DNA from: Psilocybe azurescens
Taxonomy: Eukaryota; Basidiomycota; Agaricomycetes; Agaricales; Agrocybaceae
Direction: 5' to 3'
Length of the DNA stretch: 64,000 nucleotides
NCBI GenBank assembly: GCA_023853785.1
Contig: JAJIRX010000595.1
Span: 1 to 64,000, forward strand
Shown: in pieces, positions 12,737-22,989 of the stretch
Numbering within the stretch: the stretch's first letter is position 1
Layout: every line of letters begins with the position of its first letter
Made by a program: the position numbers and the translations under genes
The notes under the pieces: model-generated
Database searches by the model: none
The model's input: the letters and a program-made list of their open reading frames with translations, nothing else
Told to the model about the DNA's origin: nothing

Positions 12737-12990
12737 ATGCCATCCGAAACCACCTTCAACAAACCCACTGATGGGAATTATTTTGTGTGGAAGATTTACA
12801 TGGAAGCCTTACATGGAAGCCTTACTCACTCACAAGGGCTTATTGGATATGTGGGTGGCACTGCAGAACACCCTGGGGGACTGAACAGATCAAGAAAGTC
12901 AAGGATTTTATGTGCAAGCAATCTGAGACTCATGTAGAGCTTATTCTTCATTTAACCCCTTCCCAGCTTGCTCACTGCTGTAACCTGGTG
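12737..12990 (+). pseudogene. gag: Copia gag, N-terminal fragment
   Basis: Starts MPSETTFNKPTDGNYFVWK and continues in shifting frames through MEALLTHKGL, GTAEHPGG, KKVKDFMCKQSETHVELIL and HLTPSQLAHC. This is the order found in the N-terminal half of copia-type gag polypeptides of Agaricomycetes. At least two frame changes and a 12-bp local duplication (TACATGGAAGCC twice) break it. The homology stops abruptly around 12990. A TCA/TCAT microsatellite lies just upstream (about 12558-12592). Confidence 0.75.
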
Positions 12991-15575
12991 AGATGTTTAG
13001 TGTGGGGTGTCTTTGCAATTGCCCAATACACAACACCCAATCAAATATTTATATTGATCAGTTCAATCTGGGAGGGTAAGCTTTAAGGCTTATTACAATA
13101 ACTAGTTTAGCAGAGTATAGACTGAGATGATTGCTCAAGGGTGATCACTAATAGCTAGAGAACCTTTTAGACAGGCAAGTACACACAAGGCACTGAAATA
13201 TTACGGGCAATCTCTCAAAGTGAGAGTGATCACCAATATCAAGGGGATCACTTTTGGGGGCGAGTGTATACTGGACCCTTAATAGATCTCTTTATAAAAC
13301 CCAAACTCAAACTATCAACCACTATAAGTGATCACCCATATTGACACATAGTAGATCCTTAGTTCCTATAAGCAACTGGGCACACTAGTCCACAGTCCTT
13401 AGTTTACTATAGGCAATGTTCTGAACAGTCAGATTTCTCTGACAGTTGTCCCTAGTTACTATGAGTGATTGCTAGTCTTACAGGGTTCCAACCTGTACTT
13501 TAACAATCCCCAGGGCAGTCTTACTATAGGTAACATCCTGAACAGCTGGATTTCTCTGACAGTTGTCCCTAGTTACTATGAGCAATCACTAGCTGTATAG
13601 GGTTCCAACCTGTACTTAACAATCCCCAGGGCAGTCCATGGATGACTTATAAAAGCTTGCTTATCAGGTCTAATAGACCTGATGTTGAATATAACAATGG
13701 TGATTGCTCACAAAATCAGGTAGTGCCTAATTGCTTAAGGTGAACTGAAGTGTTCAATCTCTTGTCACACAAATCACTAGTCACAAAGTATTAACACTGG
13801 AATTCTTATTCAGAGTAACTTCTGATATCAAATCTGGGGTGTAGATTACTTGGTTCCTATTCTAAGATACAGGGCTGTTTTTATAGACTAAATAGATACT
13901 TTGGCTTGTGATAATTGAAAGAGACTAAGAGAAAAGGAAGGAAATGGGCTGCATGCTGCCTAGCTTTTGCTGCACCAATTATAATAGTGGAGGGTACTAG
14001 TTTGCCTGGACTATGGTGCCTATTTGAAGATAATATTGTTGTCCATACAGCAGTGCCTCCTTGGATAGCAATCACCTGGCTTATTTTATCAGATGGCTTG
14101 TGGCTAAGGCATGTCAGGACTAGATCACTTAGGGGTATATTTCTAGGAAACCCTACCAAGGTTCCCAAGCACAGTTGCTATTGGTTTAGGACCTCCTGGA
14201 ACAGCAGGTGCCCTTATCATGAGGCAAGTTACCTCTAGTATTGTGTGGTGATCACTGACTGGGTGATCCCTCACCCACGTTAAGCTGCATTGCAAATTAC
14301 AAGTTTTTATAGTTAGATCTAGTAGACCACCATATGCTGAGTTGTACACAATATTTCAATTGCCAATACATTCAGTCTGTGGGGCAATCTCCTGTGTGGC
14401 ACAGTGATGTCTGATCCCCAAGTAGTTGATCACCTAATTTAGTGAACAGCCTTTGTGAGGCCTGGGCATAGAGATTGCTTTTGCTAATTAATAAGGTTTC
14501 CATCACTTGGTAAGCATGGTCAATGGTGCAGGCAATTGCCTTGGGCACTCAGTTAGGGTTGCTTTGATAGCTGTGTAGGAAACTAAAGATAGTCTTTGAT
14601 TCGTAGCACTGATTAATAGGCCACACTACCCCTTAGTTAGTTTGTAAGATTTACTATGCTCATTGGCCAACTAGGAAGTGATGCCTCAAAGCCTAATAAT
14701 CTGGCATATCTTCTACCCTTCACTAGTATAATATACTAGCTTATTACATATAATGATTGCAAAAATAAAGGCCTCTGTGTCTCACTATGAATTGTAAGCT
14801 CAGAATGGTTTACACCCTTTCACTGGACCCCTCTGTCACCTGAAAAACACTCTCAGATATTCATGCATCCTGTGGTTGCTCCACTGAAGATGGGATAGAC
14901 TGTTCAGGTTAGGACAAAGTTTTCTCTCCTTTTAGATTGGACTGTATTTACAGTCAATGGTTTGTTTTGCTGAGTGTGTGTTCAGCAGGTGGAGGGCTAG
15001 AGAGAGTTTGTATTTCCACAACAGTCAGTGTGAATGAGAGGCATGAATTCAGGAGCAATGGAATGTTGATGAGAGAAGGAAAGCAGATACAAAGAGGCGA
15101 GTAACGACAAAACATGAGCAGTTTGAGAAATAGAGTAGACTTTCAACAATATGACAACATACAAAATTTAGATAAAATCATTCAGACTTTCTTTGAAAGC
15201 AAGAGGGTGTATAGCAAGTAAGGTGTGATTTCTGCAAGGTCCAAAAGCTGACCTCAAAACAAATTAAAGTAGCCTACTTAAATACATTTTCTACACTGAA
15301 ATTTTATGAGCTTGGGATTGTCCAAGCTTTTTCAGACTGATCGGTTGAGGGCTTGTCTGGCTCCTGGGTGAAGTATTAGCTGGTATGCAAGCTGCTTTCC
15401 TTTGCCTTGACCTTCAGGAACCATGTGATGTGTGGATAGGAAGAGAGATTTGATGGCAGCCAAGAGCAGGAGTAATGTGTTGGGATCGATATGCCAGATG
15501 TTTCTGTTTTTGGTTTCATGATGGTTTTGAGTGTTTTCACATGATGTTGTGATATGATGTCTTCCTTCCTGAGAC
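12991..15575. other. Filler between the two gag fragments
   Basis: About 2.6 kb with no recognisable protein. It is AT-rich, almost free of CpG, and holds many short TGATCAC/GATCACT words and the 117-bp tandem repeat. It may be a nested non-autonomous insertion whose borders I cannot define, or decayed internal sequence of the host element. Confidence 0.5.
13404..13636 (+). repeat. Two-copy tandem repeat of about 117 bp
   Basis: 13404-13520 and 13521-13636 are near-identical head-to-tail copies starting TTACTATAGG and ending CCCCAGGGCAGTC, with a few substitutions. Located in the non-gag filler of the copia-type element. Confidence 0.85.
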
Positions 15576-16097
15576 AGAGCGAAGGTTCTACACCACCATT
15601 ATTTCTTTCTGTCACCGTTTTCACCATCTCTGCCTTGATTGTGGTGAAGTCATGTCTGCCTATGTTGCCCGTGTCTGCCATATCACATTTCTTCTTGAGG
15701 AAGCAGGTGTGAAATTCACTGAGGATGACCTCATTCTTGCCATTACTTCAGGACTTCCCATTTATGTGACTCTTTTCTTATTTCACTTGATGCCACCCCA
15801 GACAGTGAATATACGGCTCATCGATGTTATCACCTGCCTCATGAATGAATACCAGTACCAACACCATTATCCCCATGCCAAGCACAAGCTTCTGAGGACC
15901 TCTAGAATGAAGCTATGGCCATTACTAGTGCCTCCTCTCATGGTATTGCTCACATCACTTGTTTTTCATGTGGTAAGAAAGGTCATTATCAGTCCAACTG
16001 CACCAATTCTTCCAACCCCAACCCCACCAAATCTGGATCTATAGGGCATACTGCCCTTGCTTTGGAAGATGACTCTGATGATGAAGAAGCTTTTTAG
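15576..16097 (+). pseudogene. gag: Copia gag, C-terminal fragment with zinc knuckle
   Basis: Contains YVARVCHITFLLEEAGVKF, DDLILAITSGLP, a frame change, then AITSASSHGIAHITCFSCG with the CX2CX4HX4C zinc knuckle CFSCGKKGHYQSNC. It ends in an acidic tail at the stop at 16095-16097. This is the normal C-terminal half of copia gag (RNA packaging). It lies 70 bp upstream of the 3' LTR, so pol is absent rather than displaced. Confidence 0.8.
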
Positions 16098-16166
16098 TTT
16101 CTGAGGGTGCAATTTATTTCTTTTATTTTTGTCTTATTTTCTGGTCATTTTGCCATTTTAAGGGTG

Positions 16167-16394
16167 TGTTGAAATCTGGGAATCAAACAGCTCCATTCCT
16201 GTGATCCCATGTGTCGAATGTACCACCACAAGTATGTAAAACTTTTATATAAACTGAATTCTCTGTTACAGAGTCAATTTAGCAAGTATAAATTGTATTT
16301 ACAGTATATAAGTAAAGTATTTACATTATTGTACACTATACATTTACCTCCCAATCTTGCAGTTTTTATCTGTTTGCTTTGGTCTTTTCAAACA
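16167..16394 (+). repeat. 3' LTR
   Basis: Right long terminal repeat, preceded by a short purine tract (AAGGG) and followed directly by the CTTGG target duplication. Confidence 0.88.
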
Positions 16395-16399
16395 CTTGG

Positions 16400-16669
16400 A
16401 TGGCAATGAGTCATTCTTTTTAAGAGTTCCACTACTGATGATGCTTACTAGAAGCACGCACAGATACTATAATATCAGCTCAAGTTGACATGAGGTACAA
16501 ACTGCTCTATCTAAAGGTGGTAGGAATACATAAAATTTCATCCTGAAGAGCCCTATCAGTGACAAATTTCAAAGTAACCTACAAACAATGACAGCAGACC
16601 CTACTTCACATTGTGAAAGGTGGTCAAGAAGATGGGGATACTGACAGAGAGACCAGGACACTGAGTAAA
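16400..16669. other. Anonymous AT-rich repeat DNA
   Basis: No coding signal, no repeat partner recognised within the window. Confidence 0.4.
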
Positions 16670-16858
16670 TACAGTGACTCAAAAAACTGTCCAGATGTTT
16701 TTGAAATTGAACTTAAATTCACTTTTTATATATCCTGAAAGCTGTGATCCAAGGCTTTCTAGTACATTTTAAATCATGTAATTTCACTAAGATTACATGT
16801 CATTATAGTCAGTTTAAGTTCAATTTCAAAACATCTGGACAGTTTTTGAGTCACTGTA
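16670..16858. mobile_element. Tc1/mariner-like MITE with TA target duplication
   Basis: 185 bp (16672-16856) with long inverted repeats: CAGTGACTCAAAAAACTGTC at the left end and its near-perfect complement, ending GAGTCACTG, at the right. The next ~25 bp (CAGATG..GAACTTAA) are also inverted. TA flanks both ends (16670-16671, 16857-16858). Ends of CAGTG type and TA duplication are typical of Tc1/mariner-related MITEs. No coding capacity. Confidence 0.85.
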
Positions 16859-17099
16859 ACTGTGTAGCAGAGAGTAATGGGCTATAAACTTGGAGAAATG
16901 TACAGTTTTAGTCTTGGTTATATATCTCAAATATTTTTTCATTCTTTTAATATTTTTTTAATATTTTTTTTATATGTTCACAATTAAAAAAAAACTGTAA
17001 TGTGTTGATTCCAACAGGCTGCAAAGAAACTGTCTGGATGTGTTAATTTTATAAAGCATTTAATAATAATAGATGAGCCAAACAAATACAGACATATAT

Positions 17100-17230
17100 T
17101 ATATCTCCTAAAAGCTGTGATTTAGGGCTTTCCAGTACATTTTAAATCATATAATTTCATGAGGATTACATGGCATTATAGTCAATTTAAGTTCAATTTC
17201 AAAAACATCTGGACAGTTTTTGAGTCACTA
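17100..17230. mobile_element. Second, left-truncated copy of the Tc1-like MITE
   Basis: Matches the right ~130 bp of the element at 16672-16856, including the terminal segment ending GAGTCACTA followed by TA. The left inverted repeat is missing or too diverged to see. 16860-17099 between the copies is AT-rich with long T/A runs. Confidence 0.75.
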
Positions 17231-17231
17231 T

Positions 17232-18800
17232 ATTTGATGCATGCCATAAGCTTCACCCTCAAATCATTGTCACCCATGGCCTTATTGACAGCAGTCTTGT
17301 GTTGTTCTGCATTGTCTTCAGTTACTGGATCTGGAGGATGAGCAGCCTTATCCTCCATGTCACACAAGTCTGAATTGTCCATCAAAGGAAAATAGTGCCA
17401 CATTCAATGAGATTGCCAATAAAGGTGTCCTTCCCTTGAAGCAGCTTTGTGGCCCCAGCCACCCTTGTTGCCACATCTTTGCCAAATCCTGCACAGAATT
17501 TGTGCCAAAACAATGAGCCATCCTGCTTATCAGAAAAGCTCACCAACTCACCCAGATATGCCAGTTGCTCTTGAACAATGTTAAGAAGATGGTGTATTCT
17601 AATTTGATAGAGAGCCAGTGTATCCTGGTGACATTGGAAAAAGTTGTCAGTGATTGGATATGAAGAAAAAGAAAAGACATGCCCCATCACTGAGAAATGC
17701 ATTCATATTGCACAGGTTTGCAGCTTGGGCTGCCATCACACTCACAAGCTTCTGCTATACCTTTGTCACCCTCTCAGTCTCTTGAGTGACAAGCTCCTCC
17801 AGCTCCTTCTCTGTACTCTCTGCTCTTGCAACAACCCCCTTAAGATCCTTCTCTGCCTTTGCAGCAACCTGCTTAAGCTCCTTCTCTGCACTCTCCACTT
17901 TCACAGCAACCTGCTTAAGCTCCTTTTCTGTATTCTCCACATACATGAAGCACCTTCATCTGCAAACACATTGTACTCATTTCTAATCACACATTGCACA
18001 TCTCCTCTTCTGCCTTGATCTTCACCTTAAATTGTTTCTCCTCTTTGCCTGCCAATGCTTGAGGTACTTGTGTGCCTTCAAATTCCTTCTTATTAGATGA
18101 GTGGATCAACAAAGGTAATGCCACTGTACCTCATCAACTGCTGCCTTCTCAAAACCAATAGTTGGAAAAGAATCTTTCATCTCAAATATAATGGTAAGAT
18201 GAGAGCTAAGATTGATGTAAGGACTTCAATGTGGCAACAGAAATAATGGTCACAGTCACACCTTGGTTGAACAGCCTGATAGCTGATATTTTATTAGCAA
18301 CTCTATCTGGGGAGATGTTATACTTGAGCATAATGTCAGAGGAAAACATGCTAGTCACATTTTCTAAGGAAGAGTCACAGAGTGCTGAAGAATTGGAAAC
18401 CATCTTGTGGTTGTTGTGGATTATGACACAATCCAAGTCAAGTGTTGACACTGAACCTGGAGAAGGGAAGGACATGGCTCTGAAGCTGAGAAAACAAAAG
18501 TTGAAAGGTGAAAGAACAAATACTTATTCCAACATCATTCTTATGGTGAAAAAATCAATCTCAGTCACATGCTTGACATTGACACAGACCAGAGAATCTG
18601 ATCCATGAGAAAAGTCCACTGTGAACTGTCTGCTGAACTGTGCAGTGGACTCTGGGTTCTACCACATGATGTGATGGGGATGTGACTCCCAGCCACATAT
18701 TTTTTCTGCACCGTCATGCACAGCATTGAGCCTCCCTGGGCCTTCAAGACAGGCCCATTTAAATTGATGGCCACTAACCAACAAACCTCTATCAACTGAT
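17232..18800 (-). pseudogene. Decayed unrecognised gene or element, minus-strand coding relics
   Basis: Several adjoining minus-strand frames have protein-like composition: SLFWHKFCAGFGKDVATRVA near 17450-17520, a charged helix repeat at 17755-17946, and VSTLDLDCVIIHNNHKMV near 18420-18460. They are separated by stops and frame changes, and I could not assign a family. The stretch may be one decayed gene or parts of a retroelement; the evidence does not decide. Confidence 0.35.
17755..17946 (-). repeat. Coding-like coiled-coil repeat, 14-residue unit
   Basis: The minus-strand frame shows units such as ESAEKELKQVAAKAEKDLK and ENTEKELKQVAVKVESAEK. At DNA level GCAACCTGCTTAAGCTCCTT recurs at a 42-bp spacing. 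The heptad-like Lys/Glu pattern predicts a coiled coil. Part of the relic listed above. Confidence 0.6.
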
Positions 18801-18932
18801 AGCAGATAGGATAGCAATGGATGACAACCAGGCTCAGGAGATACTCAGCACTAAAAATATCATTATACTGTATGTTAATTGTGCAAATTCAAGGTCCTCC
18901 AACTCTGATTCTTAATGGCAATATCATTTTAC

Positions 18933-19025
18933 AGAGTTGCTGGTGTATCTGGTTCTGGTAAGAGTACTGCATGGTCAAAACTAACTGAAGTGTTGAAAGA
19001 TTTAAATGCTGATCACACACTCTAG
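18933..19025 (+). pseudogene. P-loop NTPase fragment, dynein-AAA-like
   Basis: A 30-codon frame reads RVAGVSGSGKSTAWSKLTEV and ends at TAG 19023-19025. The Walker A motif followed by TAW is characteristic of dynein heavy-chain AAA modules as I recall them. Flanking DNA shows no continuation. Could be a captured or decayed host-gene fragment, or a chance similarity beyond the Walker A motif. Confidence 0.3.
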
Positions 19026-19670
19026 TTCATCAACTCACTGTAGGAAGCCAGCATACCATTTGTCAATGTGCCTAGTTTGCTAATAAATAGTGTACCTAGC
19101 CACCATTATATCATTATATTCTGACAGCATTTAATGATGGTAGTTAATTATCAAAATGATGCTATTTAACAATGTTTTATCAACAGCAGTAAACAATGCT
19201 TAGATAAGGCTGTTAGCCAGTGTTGCCAACACACCCATGCAGAGGTGTTCTGGCTCAGTATTCAGCAATGTCTCAGATGCACTATTTAAAGGTGCTTTAG
19301 CCCTTATTCAGTGGTGTCTCATATAACACTGCCCAAAGGTACTCTAGCTGCACTATTAAACAATGTCTTGGATATGCCACTAATAAGTGTTACATTTGTA
19401 TACTAATATGATTCAATTAAACAGACCAATATGAGTAAAAATACACAGTAATGTAATAATAAAACTGTGTAGAGTCTAGTGAAATGCTCAAGTGTCCAAA
19501 AAATCAAAAAAAAAAGACTATTTAAGCACTTTATTAGAGACATTATTGGGGTGGGTTTAGGAACAGCACAGCATGATGATTGATGCAGCAGACCCAGCCT
19601 TCACTTCAAATGATAATCAGTTCAGTAGAAACAGCTCACACAATCAATTCACATACTTTGGTGCATAGAG
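19026..19670. other. Anonymous CpG-poor repeat DNA
   Basis: No coding signal. Several loosely repeated words around CAATG/TGTTTAA at 19120-19400. Poly(A) at 19502-19516. Confidence 0.4.
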
Positions 19671-19967
19671 AATGGCACAGGTAACCCCTGGGTATCTCAC
19701 ACTATACTGGTACCCATACCTGTGGCAAGCCCTACTCACAACCCAGTGGGTTTACCCATCAAAATAAGCCCAAAAACAACCTGAACAGTGAGAAATAGAT
19801 CAGAAACAGTGAATTTCACTGTTTCCTTTCTATCTCACTTAATTTTCAACCATTTGGGATGTTCTAGAACTTGTTTAAAAGCTCACAGGTATGGAAATTG
19901 TTACCTATACCCATACCCATGTGTACCTATATCTGTAATCTGCACAGGTTCAAAACCCATGCCATTT
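19671..19967. mobile_element. Palindromic MITE, copy 1
   Basis: Ends are roughly inverted (AATGGCAC..ACCCCTGGGTATC on the left, CAGGTTCAAAACCCATGCCATT on the right). The centre folds on itself around CAGTGAATTTCACTG. It shares its end words (GGGTAT/TACCCAT, GCACAGG) and central fold with the copies at 22331 and 22625. More decayed than those. Confidence 0.6.
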
Positions 19968-21195
19968 CCTATACATAGTTAACATTGCTGAAGCTAACAT
20001 ATAACCAGATGACCAGTAGCAGCAATGATGGTGCCAATCACCTATATATGAGTGAGGGAAGAATAAAATGAATAAAAGATGACATACTACAAGAAGACAT
20101 GCACCCCACAACAAATGTGTCAGAGGCAAGCAACATTGTGGTGAGTTTTGTTCATATTGTATAGTACCTATCAAAGAATAGAAATTATCAGTAAAGTAAA
20201 TACATGAGTGACCATTTACCTATATGCCTGCCCACCCAAGACCCCTCCAGATCACCAACCACATCAAACATCACTCAATTGCACAGACACAGCCAACATT
20301 TGGCCCAAAAGGACCTATCTGAAGTACAACAAACACCCATCAGAACCAAGATCTGACTCAGTCAAATGTGCCTTCCAAGAAATTGGACAGGAGTGCTAGA
20401 GAAAGATGAGACAAGAGGAAAGTAAAATAGACAATACAACACTCACTGACTTAAGAGATGTGCCCCAAATGGCTGAGGAATGATCCAGCCTAGCAGGGGG
20501 AAGTGAGGGCCCCTGGGGCACAGAGGGTAATTGAAGACTAAGCAGTGAGCAGCCCAGGAAGTCTGGGCCAAAACTAAAAATACATAAGTGAATTGAGAAT
20601 TAACTTATATTTGCAAAATTCTATTCAAGCATGTGCAGGAGAAGATGTTGTTGGGGTTGAAGACCAAAATGCATGGTGAATGAAGGTGAGTCATGATGCA
20701 GAGGGCCCATTAAAAGTGAGGTTTTCCAACTATTGAATGTCAAAAACCAGTAAGTGAAGTGTAACTTAGAGATCTTTAATCTCACTCACCTTTCAGGTCT
20801 CCTTCTCCAGGGTCTCCTTCCAAAGCACCAGAATTCCCAATGTGTCTCATCAAAGACTTTTAGATGGTGGTTATTATGGTAGAGTGTTCAACCAAATGCT
20901 TGGCATGTGCAACATTCAACTCAACTTAGATATCATGTGACTACTCATACAGCATGCTCACAACACTGTGTTTTTATAGGATGTTGCAAGCATGTTGAGC
21001 AGATTTTGAAGCTCTTATTAGAAAATATATTAGGGCAGTTCAGAAAGTGAAAAGCTGTGGCTCAGTCCATGCCAGCTTAGGGTCTATGATCTGTTAACTT
21101 TATAATTATTGCATAGTTAACTGTCAAGGTAAGTTAATGCATTGACTATTATGTATTCCAGAACAAAAAATGTGTAATATTGGCAGTGTTGAAAG
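19968..21195. other. Anonymous CpG-poor repeat DNA
   Basis: No recognised gene or repeat border. Small open frames at 19950-20174 (-) and 20208-20399 (+) show no known motif. Confidence 0.4.
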
Positions 21196-22092
21196 CACAA
21201 ATGTATTGTCTTTTTTTTTTTTTGATCTACTTTTATTTCTATAAGCATCCTCTTCTGGTGTTGCAATGTGGTGCTCAGGGTTACAATACAGGCATGACCT
21301 AAGTACTACATTAAGTATTCTATACCCATACCCACTTATCATGTCTTCCCTTGCCATAACTCTAATCATGGGTTATCATGCCTCAGCCACTTCTGCAGCT
21401 GCATAGGCTCTTATGTATGGCATCCACTTCCTAAACCATCTTTGCTCCTGGAGCTTCATCTGCTATGGCATCCTTCCACATACAGTAAGCTGCAGTTAGG
21501 TTTGTCCAATCATGGGTCACACATTGCCATTGGCAACCCACTCTCATTGGGTCAGCTCTAGCTGTCTCACCACATTTTTACTCCACCCTCCATACTCATT
21601 GGTTCAAGCAGCCTCAGGGTTGGCTTTAGCTGTCTCAGCAGTCACAAGGACTTGTCCATCACAGAGGTCACACATGGAATAGAGGACTCCATTACCCACA
21701 TTCTGCTATAGTCATGACATGATCAGGGTTGGCTCTAGCTGTCTTTGCCAGCCCTATATTAGTAGCTTGTCCCAGGCCTCCCAATATTTCCATCCTGGCA
21801 TGGCCACCTTTTAAATAACCAAGAAGAACAAAGTGTCCATGATATCATTGAATGAGTATAGTGTTGGTTGTGTTATCCAAACCCTAGGGTCAGCTTTGCA
21901 GCAGGAACATAGTCCACCTACTATAGCACATGACTTATACAGTGACTCCTGGAGGCATTGAAATGTCACATGGTGTCTACAGTATTTTATCCATGCAACC
22001 AGCAAGAATCAAACTTGTGTCTTTATCAAGCCTAGGGGTTAGTGCAGCGATGGTGCCACCTGAGCCATGCTGCCCCCACAAATGTATTGTCT
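21196..22092 (-). mobile_element. SINE-like retroposon with tRNA-derived head, poly(A) tail and 16-bp target duplication
   Basis: CACAAATGTATTGTCT occurs at 21196-21211 and again at 22077-22092. Between them lie 865 bp (21212-22076). Read on the minus strand, it begins GGGGGCAGCATGGCTCAGGT with an A-box-like TGGCTCAGGTGG and, about 55 bp on, a B-box-like GTTTGATTC. It ends in about 13 A next to the other duplication copy. Promoter boxes, poly(A) end and long direct flank duplication together indicate LINE-mobilised retroposition. No reverse transcriptase is encoded. The length is large for a SINE, and the body (~780 bp) is unrecognised. Confidence 0.78.
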
Positions 22093-22330
22093 CAAAGAAA
22101 AAAAAAAAAAAAAGGCCTTTAGATCTCTGTGACACCCTATGTCACTAGGTGTCACAGTTACTGATTTTGTCCCGGAATCCGGGTATGTTTCTAATTTTGG
22201 CTGGAGCAAAAATGATGTCAAGCCAGGACTCTGGCTGACTGATTGCATCATAATTTGCCCAAAGCCTTCACAGCACAAAAAACTTAAATCCTTTTAATAA
22301 TGAGATTGCCTGAGAATAGGCAATTGCATA

Positions 22331-22590
22331 GATAACCCTTGGGTATCTGTGCGCCTACCTGTACCCATGACTTGCACAGGTTTACCTGTCAAAACAAGCT
22401 CAAGAACAGCCAAATCAGCTCAGAAATGAATAAGATATGGCCAAATTCGCTTTTTTTGATAAATTTGGCTGTATCTCATTCATTTCTGTACCAAAAATTA
22501 TGTTCTTGGGCTTGTTTTGAAAGTATACAAATATTCAAATGCTTACCTGTACTTGTGCTTGCAAATACCCTTACCCATGACCCGTGCAGA
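22331..22590. mobile_element. Palindromic MITE, copy 2
   Basis: Foldback element. Arms include ACAAGCTCAAGAACA matched by TGTTCTTGGGCTTGT, and GGCCAAATTCGC facing AAATTTGGCTG around a T run at 22452. Outer words are ACCCTTGGGTATC and CCCATGACCCGTGCAG. Same family as copies 1 and 3. Confidence 0.7.
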
Positions 22591-22624
22591 TTGGCCACAC
22601 TCCTGCAATAGCCTACCTGAGAAT

Positions 22625-22925
22625 ATGGAATGGCAGGGTTTGGGTAAACCCCACAGGTTACGAGTGGGGATATCTCACGGTTCTGGCACGGATTACAATA
22701 GATCGACCAGTGAGCTTTCAAACAAGCCAAAAACATATTTTTTGGACCATAACTGAGGAGATACAGCCAATTTCGCAAAATTCATCAAAATTGGCTGTGT
22801 CTCCTTCATTTCTGAGCAGATTTGGATGTTTTTGGGCTCGTTTTGATGGATAAACCAGTGCGGTTGCAGGTAGTGTTATTCCTGGGAGTATGGTGCGGGT
22901 TGCTGGCGCGATACCCAGGGTTTTA
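22625..22925. mobile_element. Palindromic MITE, copy 3, CpG-retaining
   Basis: Arms CAAACAAGCCAAAAACAT and ATGTTTTTGGGCTCGTTTTG face each other, with GATACAGCCAATTTCGC opposite AAAATTGGCTGTGTC. Left end GGCAGGGTTTGGGTAAACCC, right end GATACCCAGGGTTTTACCC. Unlike its surroundings it keeps many CpG (ACGAGTGG, CACGG, GGCGCG), suggesting the youngest copy of the family here. Confidence 0.75.
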
Positions 22926-22989
22926 CCCATGGACACAAAATGCAAGGATTTTCAACTTTTTGTGAAGGTTTATGAAATGTCTCATCATT

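Larger units (their letters stand above)
12215..16399 (+). mobile_element. Copia-type LTR retrotransposon lacking pol, with target-site duplication
   Basis: Two direct repeats of about 227 bp (12220-12446 and 16167-16394) begin TGTTG and end CAACA/CAAACA. The flanking five bases are CTTGG on both sides (12215-12219 and 16395-16399), a clean target-site duplication. Inside are an N-terminal and a C-terminal gag fragment, separated by about 2.6 kb that resembles neither gag nor pol. No protease, integrase, reverse transcriptase or RNase H motif is visible, so the element is non-autonomous. The LTRs differ at roughly one position in ten, indicating an old insertion. Confidence 0.88.

Noticed and set aside
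12991..15575. Nested LTR element inside gag, starting TGTTTAGTG
   Set aside because: No matching second LTR or target duplication could be found at the other end of the filler.
22036..22076. Functional tRNA gene on the minus strand
   Set aside because: Box A and box B-like motifs are present, but I could not fold a full cloverleaf and the sequence continues into an 865-bp retroposon with poly(A).
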